Of a stretch of 64,000 bases of DNA, positions 56,901 to 64,000 are shown one piece after another. This stretch comes from Mesostigma viride (Eukaryota > Streptophyta > Mesostigmatophyceae > Mesostigmatales > Mesostigmataceae). Under the pieces are notes generated by a model. It ran no database searches, was not told the origin of the DNA, and worked only from the letters and a program-made list of their open reading frames with translations. The DNA is taken from positions 542,616 to 606,615 of the forward strand of contig RPFO01001021.1 in assembly GCA_009746045.1 (NCBI GenBank), read 5' to 3'. Position 1 is the stretch's first letter; each line of letters starts with the position of its first letter. Both the position numbers and the translations under genes were made by a program.

Positions 56901-59900
56901 TACGATGGTGTGATGTAACTGTACTTACAATGTGGCCCCTCCGCTGCCTGCTCGACATCTTCCGACACGATGCTGCCGGCCTTCACCGTCCCCCCATCCA
57001 CCGACCCAGTCTGCGACCCAGTCGCTGCCTGGGCTTCCTCCTCCCGCTGCTCCTGCGCGCGGCGGCTGGCGGAGGAGAAGCATGCGGAGCTGTGGGAGCC
57101 TTCCTCGACCTCCGCTGCGCGCGTTGCGATGCATGTAATCATCGCAATGGATGCGAGGAATGCGAGGAAGGCAAGGAGGGCATGGAAGGAAAGGGCGAAA
57201 CAGATTGCAAGATAAGGGAATGCAGTGAGGGCTCAGCTCCATCCTTTGCGGACAGCACCAGGCAGACAGGTAAAGTATTCAGGGCTGCTGACATAACAAC
57301 CGTATTGGATGTGAAGGCACAGGGGGTCTACAGCCAAACAGCATCAGGACAAAGGACTTCGCTTAGGCTTAGGCTTAGGACAAAGTACAATTGCCTCACC
57401 TTCCCCAGCACTCTCGGACGAGGCTTCCTGGCTCCGCTGCGACCCAAACGCGCCGATGCCCCCCCTTCCACCCCGCTGGCTGGCTTCTGCGGCCGCGACC
57501 TCCATGTCAATCAGCATGGCAGCAACCGCCACCGCGTTGGCTTCCATCTCCCGGCACCGCGCGCTCATCTCCAGCAGCTCCCGCTGTAGCTCGGCCTCCT
57601 TGCGCTGGGACGACCCCATCACGTGTGACTCGCGGCCCGCGACGCCGGCCGCGATGGCCACGGCGAGCGCCTCCCACGGTAGCCGGTTGGTGCTGGCGCC
57701 CGCGTCAAGGCTGGCCTTCACGCCCGTGAGCACCGCCCACTCGCCCTCGCACGCGCGCACGCAGCGTAGGAGGCCTGCGTGTGGCGGGGGGAAGAGGGAG
57801 CAAGGAGAGAGGGAGGGGAGAGAGGGGAGGGGGAGGGGAAAGAGGGGGGAGGCGGCCCGGGGGGGGGGGGAGAGAGGGAGGACGAGACACCATGAGGATC
57901 TAGGACCCAACTAGAGGGTCCCTGACACTGACGTGTGAAGAGGATTTCCAACAGCTTTATACCTGGAAAACTGGTCAACGTTGGCCGCCTTGTCATCTAG
58001 TGATGGCCCTCGCTCCTCCCATCGCCCCTTGCTTTGTTTGTCTGCTTTCCTTCGCAAGCCTTTGGGCGCCAGTCTCATAGCTCACGCTCCACAACCTCAC
58101 CCTGGATGTTCCCTGGCTGATGTGATCCTCCACCAGTGCTCCCCTAACCGCCGTCACACCCCACGCATTCGGTCTCTGTCCAGGAGCACCTCCCACTGGA
58201 TCGCTCGGCCCCATCAATTCATAAACTGTCTACTCAAGCTGTCGAGCAATGACAGCGACCAGTGCAACGGACTGTGCGATAGCCTGTGCCACAGCGGATC
58301 CCCTGTGCGATCGCCTGTGCAATAGCCTGCGGGGTCGCAGATACATTCGCCAGGGTCCGTGCCAGCAAGGACGCCCCCCACCCCCCCCTTCCCCAGGCAC
58401 ACACTCACCGTCCAGGTCACCCGGCGCAGGGCTTTTGTCCTCTGTGCCATCGCCGCGCCCGTGGGGCCGCATCGGCGTGCGCGACCTGGCCCCCGCTTCT
58501 GCTTGCGCCCGCAGCGCCACCAGCCTCGCGGCCGCCTCCTGCTTGAGCGCCACCTCGTCCTCCATGCGCGCCAGCACCGCGGCCAGGGATGCCTCCTTGT
58601 TGCGCACGTGCTCCGCCATGGCTGCCATCGCGCGGCGGAGGAAGGACACGCCGGGCGAGGCCACGTCGGCGCCCTCTTCTTGCTCCTGTCCATGTTCCAG
58701 TCCTTGTGCCTCCTGCACTTGCGGCTGGTCCTCGTCACCCGCGTGGGAGATGTCCAGGTTGACACCATCGGTGAAGGAGGCCTCCACCAGCTGGTGCGAT
58801 GTTTTGTATGAACGCGTGAATGTGTGTGCAAGGGAAGAGCCAGGTGAGTCGGGCGAAAGAAGGCAGCGGCAGCATGCAGCCCAAAACCATCGCAAGTTGC
58901 CTGCGTGACAGGGAAAGTGCGCTGCACCTACACCACAGGGCATTGCGGCATGGTGCCGGGTACTAGAGACCTGGAATCCAACGAGCAGGGGTTGCCTTGT
59001 GAGAGTGTATGGGGGACGTGAGAGGCGGACACAGCTGGTTCACACGAACGCGGATGCTAGCACTATGGAATCCCGGGGGGGCACCCCTAGTATTAGAGGC
59101 TGCAGCCTGTTTTCTCCATCACAAACTCCACCGCAAACTCCTCTCAAACCCAGTGGATCAATCGATGGTCCACCGATGACAGCGGATGACTGGGATGTGT
59201 TAGATCCGGACGCACCTCCTTGCGAATGTCCGCCAGCGCGCCCTGCATCACCTCCAGCGTGCCGTTCTTGAGGCTGACCTCGTCCCTCAATGAGCGTGCC
59301 TCCGCCTCCTTGGCGGCCAGAGTGCGGTCCAGGGACACCAGCCGGGCCTGCATGAGCCGCACCTCCTGCACGGCCGCGCGCATGACGGCAGCGCCGGCCA
59401 ACCGGTCATCCCGCATGCGGGCGACGAGCGCGTTGGCGGCGCGGCGGGACAGCACGCCCTGCCCGACCGCCTGCTGTAGCTGCGCCACCTTGGCAGCAAT
59501 CGCGGCAATGCTGGTGTCCCGAAGAGGGTGGCTTGCCACCCCTCTCGGTGCCTGGGGGGGCAGTGTCGCGGGTCCAGCTGGAAGAGGGCTGGACAGGGGT
59601 GCTGCCGCGGGAATGGTGGCCGTGCTGATGGGCTCCGTGGCAGCGGCCGCGGGGGGGGAGGACACGGTAGGGGACGGCGATGCGAGGGAGGTTGGGGATG
59701 AGGACGAGAGGTCCAGCGAGGCCTCCACGCTGCTGCTGACTTCCGCCACGGGGCTGAGGGTGCTCTCGTGTAGGCTGGCCGCGGTTTGATTCAGTGGAGG
59801 GCTGCCCCCGGCCATGTTGTTGGGAGCATGTCCGACACGGAACCGAGCCCAGTGATGTGAGTGTGATGGATATGCTCGGCAGATGCCCAACCATGGCGGA

Positions 59901-62726
59901 AGCCCGAGGGCCCAAATGCCACACCGGGTTGGAAATCTGGGGTAAGCGTGAGGGGTTAAAAATGGGTGTGCTGATGACAAAGGCAAACGGGGAAGCTGGC
60001 ACGATAACGGCAGCAGGGGCGGGGTGTGGTCCCTTGACCCTGTCAGACACAGCTTCCAACACTACAGGGGTGATTGAGCGAGGATTTGCTACTGTAGCAA
60101 GGATGTTGAGGTTGATTGGCAAGTGTGTCCGCAGCAGGCTGTGGGAGGGGAGCCGCAGGGTGGGGGCCAGGGGGGGCAAGGTGGTGTAGCATCCGATGGG
60201 TGCAGATTTGGGTGGATCGTGGTTTTCCTGTTGTGAGGCAGGGGGTGGAGAGGTGCAGGGGGTGGTGGGGTGCGTCTCCGAGAATATGCTACCGTTGCCT
60301 TGCAGCAGATCTTAAGGGCGTGGCGGGGTTATTAGCAGCTCTGCCTATTCCACAGACCACCTCGAAGTACCCCTAAAGCGATGTATCTAGCCGTCTCAGC
60401 AGAAAGCGTCAGGTCCCCTGAAGTCGGGTGAGTGGCATCAGTTCTTGAGAGTCAACGTAAACACATAAAAACTCCTCACCTTGCAGAGGCAGCAGGTGCA
60501 CCATCCGCCGTTGCTGGCTCCGTCACCACGGGTCTAGCATCAACCGGCACAGACGCCATGGCTGTGGCAGCCAGCGCCGACACGTCGAGCGACCTGCCCA
60601 CGGGCGCCTGCAGCGCGGCAGCGACATCGGCCGCGCTGGACCGCAACGAGCGGATGGCCTCCTCAATCTGCTGGCTATTCTCCCAGAACTTCTCCCCCAG
60701 CGCCGCGTATTCGTCCTTCTCTTCCTTGGTGACGGCGGCAGCGCCCTGGACACGTCAGGGGGGAAGAGAAGCGGGCCAGGTCAGGTGGAAAATGAAAGAA
60801 GGCTCCATCAGGTGCAACAAGCAAAAACATGCACAAAAGGAAAGTCAGGGGTGCGAGACATGAACGAGGAAGGGCAGCAGTCCTGGGGATGAGTCAACCC
60901 CGAGACACTCAGCGCCCTATCCAACCATATCCCCCGTGCTTTCCGACTCTCAATGCCACCCAGCCACCCAGCCACCCAGCCACCCAGCCACCCAGCCACC
61001 CAGCCACTCAGCCACCCAGCCACCCAGCCACCCAGCCACCCAGCCACCCACCCACATGTAAAATTGTATCTGCCCACTGTCACCCCCAAAACATCCGCAC
61101 CACTCCCCGCCCCCTATAATCTCTCCCCCCCTCTCTTTCCCCCTGCCCCCCCCCCCCCCCCATGTAGATAATAAACGTGACTTCCTAAAGATAACCCCAC
61201 TAACATCGCGAGGTGCAAACATGTATCGACGTTATTATATTTGGGCTGCATGGGACATGCGATTTGGGATAGTAAGGGGCCGCACCCACGATCCTCCAAC
61301 CCTACATCATGGCCCAGGGTGAGTGAATAAGGACATGGGGTGTACTATATCCACCGCCAAGCGGCACTTGATGGTACCGAGGCGCAGCGTAACTATGTAA
61401 GCAAGCAGCACAACGGCTTCTCTGGGCGACCTCGAAGCCTCTCCGGTGCGGCTCCGGTTTCGTAGCGCCACCCATGGGGACACTATAAGCTATCACCACC
61501 ACCACACAGGGGATATCTCCCGACCTCGATAATTTGAGCGGTGCCTCTGGGGTCATCCGGCGAGGAGGAAGCGACGGAAGGTCAATGCCCTGGTGACATG
61601 CAAGCAAGAAGCGCCTAGGAGAGGAGAGCGCGGTGCAAGAGTGGCAGTACACCGGACTGGGAATACGTAATCAAGGAATGATGTACCCTTGCACGTCACC
61701 TAGCATCAATCGATACGAATGGGGCACATGATGGCATGCATCCTCAGGGGGTCGCCCACCTGGGACACCGTGGCATTGCCTGGGCTGAGGCCGAGCGTGA
61801 TGGCGGCCGCATTGCCTGCGGGAGGGAGCATCAGGACGGTGTGGGTACTTTCGTGAGGGTGTGAGAAATGGGTGGTCCCCACTGCAGTCCACCGTGGGAA
61901 GAACGTGCTGCCCCAAATGTGTCAGCATTCGACACGATTGGATACGAAGCCCTTTGCCTGTAGGAGGATGAGCATGGTGCGGGCATGTGGGCTGGTTAGA
62001 GTGCAGTCCACCATGGAAATAATGCATCGGCCCAGATGCAGCAAAACGTGGGTGACAAAAATATTTGCAGAGTGGAAGCAATAAGAGTGGAAGCAGTGCC
62101 TGGTAGTGACGTTGGGCAGACTGCCCTGCCTCTAATAGCGGCCATACTCAAAAGTTGTCGTATATTGCCAGACAATTCCGCTCATTACTGGGCATTGCCG
62201 TCACGTATGGGCTGGGGCCAGCGCAAGTTGCGTTGCATGCGAGTCGCGGGCATCACAAAAGATAGTTGTCTAAGCGCTGCAAGGCTTACTGAGGAATTCA
62301 GCGATGGCGGCATCCTCGTCCTCGGTGAACGCAGGGAGCGGGCCCTCGGAGCCGCTGCTGTCCACGCGATACCGAGGCATCGACCCGATACGCCGGCTTC
62401 TGAGCTGGCTTGTCGGCTGCAAATAAAGAGACACAGCGTCAGCCGCACAGAAACGCATGATGTCGTGAGCTTCGGATCTGACTGGCATGAGCGGCCAGGA
62501 TGCGCTGCATATGCATACGTCCTATCCTGCAGTGGCAACGAATAACTACACCCAAATTGTCAATTGGGTGTGAGCGCCATCTTACTTGGACGTTAAACAT
62601 CTGTCGAAGAGGTGAAGGCGTAGATGGGGACTCCTCCTGTGCCACCATCTTAGGATTTGGATCCAGGGAGATAAATCGGAAGGGTTCCGGCCCGCTCAGC
62701 GCGAGGGGTGTGCGGGGTGTGGCCAT
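53989..62726 (-). CDS. Large coiled-coil protein (11 exons, 1053 aa), family unknown
   Basis: Exons (minus): 62726-62586, 62416-62290, 61815-61760, 60745-60480, 59801-59216, 58790-58409, 57774-57400, 57114-56929, 56407-55959, 54980-54816, 54417-53989. All phases close to 1054 codons including stop. The start MATPRTPLALSGPEPFRF is the first ATG before a GTAAGA donor. Low-complexity Ala/Ser/Pro linkers alternate with Arg/Glu/Ala-rich helices of heptad character: about 290-392 (AAKVAQLQQAV ... LVSLDRTLAAKEAEARSLRDE), 440-500 (AEHVRNKEASLAAVLARMEDE), 580-620 (KEAELQRELLEMSARCREME) and 725-800 (ELDEYRRARVLLQLQLQEAV ... RDMQAVRQQQLQAQRLQ). No catalytic domain, signal peptide or membrane segment is seen. 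A cytoskeletal or basal-body scaffold is possible but inferred. Confidence 0.78.
60953..61060. repeat. 8-bp minisatellite in coiled-coil intron 3
   Basis: About 12 copies of CACCCAGC, with one CACTCAGC variant. Confidence 0.95.
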
Positions 62727-63844
62727 CTTTCGTGGGCCTTGTGTTCCCGGTGTTTACAACGTTGGATAATCCGGGTAAGAAACAGCGTATTGCATGCTTG
62801 TTATCTCTTGCGGGGCGCTAGACCGCGACGAGGCATGGTGACAATGCTTCTAAGCAAAATGATTCCGCCGCCCAAGATGCCTCCCAACGATATACAGGCA
62901 AATAACCGTGTGCTTAGAGCCAGTAAAGGCCGGCCTCTGTTGGATTGTACACGACGTTGTAGCCGTGTGGTGACTGGTGAGGGTTATGGACGTCGTGATT
63001 TCTTCATTCCTGCGCGGGGAGTTCAAAACTTCAAAAATTCGTTTCACCCGGCACCAGTAGCCAGAAGGGTTCGGGACGGTACCCGGTACTACCGGAAAAT
63101 CCGGTACCGGTACCTGGCATCGTTAGTATGTACCGGGTCGGGCACCGGGCTGTTGTTGATGATGTTGTTGAGGCCCACGGGTACCGGTACAGTACTGGGT
63201 TTGCCAATTGCCATGATGGATATCCGGTCACACCTATACAACGTATGTACGGAGTTTATGCTGCGGTGGAGTTGAGTTTATTCCCACGCCGGTGGTCCGA
63301 CAGGGTTTTATCCTGCGGTCCGACAGGGTTGGGCCGCCCAGCGTGGGCAACAACAACAACAAGACGTGGCTGTCAACAACAACAACAATTACTACAATTA
63401 CTACTATATAATATATATTGTCGTATCTATGGTTCAGAAAGTTCAGAATCTCTGCTGCTCCTGCGCGGCGTGGGACACAAGTCACACAACGACAACAAGT
63501 CAACAACTCAACCAGACTCTCAACGACTACAAAATTTAGGCGTGGGACGTGACGAGTGGACGTAACGAAGCTGACTGAAGCCAGCGCATGTTAATGCTGT
63601 CGCAGCCAGCACGTAAATGTGCATGTTGACTCTTGAGTGTCGACTGTTGAGTGGGCATGGCGGTTTACACAGCGAAGCCTACACAGGCCGACTCTAAATA
63701 AGCAGAAGTGCCTGGTGAGAAAGAAGTGCGACAGATAGAGGACGTGAACATTAGCAGCAAAACTCAGTTCCGTGATGACGTGAAGACGATTAATGCACTG
63801 ACGTTGGGGTGGGAGAGGCAACCGAGTTTGTTGCCTGAACGGAC
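62727..63844. promoter_or_regulatory. Divergent intergenic region with GGTACCGG cluster
   Basis: It lies between the coiled-coil start (-) and the ubiquitin-like start (+). At 63085-63200 GGTACC/GGTACCGG palindromes and CCGGTA words recur; further right are GTCCGACAGGGTT direct repeats (63295-63335) and ACAACAACAA tracts. Confidence 0.45.
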
Positions 63845-64000
63845 ATGATTCATCTTGAAATAAAAACGTTGCATTCGCCTCAATCTCGCCCTGTCACGGT
63901 GCCGAAGGAGACTACTGTTTCTGCACTAAAAGCGCTACTCAATGCCGAAGGTATCGTTGATGTGCCGCCGGGGAGACTGAAGCTAATCCATGAAGGCCGG
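63845..64000 (+). CDS. Ubiquitin-like domain protein, N-terminal part, runs off the window
   Basis: From ATG at 63845 an open frame of 52 codons reaches the window end without a stop. It begins MIHLEIKTLHSPQSRPVTVP and continues KETTVSALKALL and GRLKLIHEGR. That fits the first two-thirds of a ubiquitin fold: beta1 (MIHLEIKTL), beta2 (PVTVP), helix (TVSALKALLNAEG), then the P-x-x-RLKLIHEGR stretch matching ubiquitin's PDQQRLIFAGK. It could be an N-terminal UBL of a shuttle, BAG or deubiquitinase-type protein; the rest is needed to decide. Confidence 0.7.
   Translation, partial: MIHLEIKTLHSPQSRPVTVPKETTVSALKALLNAEGIVDVPPGRLKLIHEGR

Overview
The window is nuclear DNA of an intron-rich eukaryote, most likely a photosynthetic alga. 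The evidence is GT-AG introns (one apparent GC-AG), small exons of 50-800 bp, a plant/cyanobacterial-type CPBP membrane protease, a plant EMB8-like protein with a transit-like N-terminus, and heavy loads of minisatellites, MITEs and decayed LINEs. A prasinophyte-type green alga is a guess. No bacterial operon, CRISPR array, rRNA or intact tRNA gene was found. Gene models were built by hand from splice-site, phase and protein-family agreement. In every multi-exon model the exon phases close and the total length is a multiple of three.

Layout. 1-6.0 kb is repeat-rich: a CCGT/CCCG microsatellite, TIR element copy A, a SINE, a (TGC)~74 tract and LINE 3' ends. 6.0-14.7 kb (-) is a 9-exon, 986-residue CPBP protease with long N- and C-terminal extensions. 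15.0-25.5 kb (-) is a 12-exon, 496-residue EMB8/YheT-like alpha/beta-hydrolase whose nucleophile position is Gly. 26.9-30.7 kb (+) is a 5-exon, 303-residue secreted protein with a nidogen-like beta domain. 31-38.9 kb is a graveyard of LINE copies with a nested SINE and a solo-LTR-like insertion. 39.4-41.4 kb (-) is an intronless tandem PH-domain gene with a late frameshift. 42.3-44.1 kb (+) is a 4-exon gene for a 100-residue acidic/basic protein. 44.8-51.3 kb (-) is LTV1, a 40S ribosome-assembly factor. 54.0-62.7 kb (-) is an 11-exon, 1053-residue coiled-coil protein. At 63.8 kb (+) a ubiquitin-like protein starts and runs off the end.

The genes do not form an obvious pathway. The CPBP protease and the EMB8-like protein are tandem and co-oriented, with about 0.37 kb between them. 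Three pairs are divergent: EMB8/secreted protein, PH/small protein and coiled-coil/ubiquitin-like.

The most interesting signals are: the Ser-to-Gly change in an otherwise conserved hydrolase; a dispersed LINE 3'-end hairpin with a constant CAAC loop and compensating stem changes; private minisatellites in most introns of the CPBP and EMB8-like genes; and three SINE copies, two of them with clear target-site duplications.
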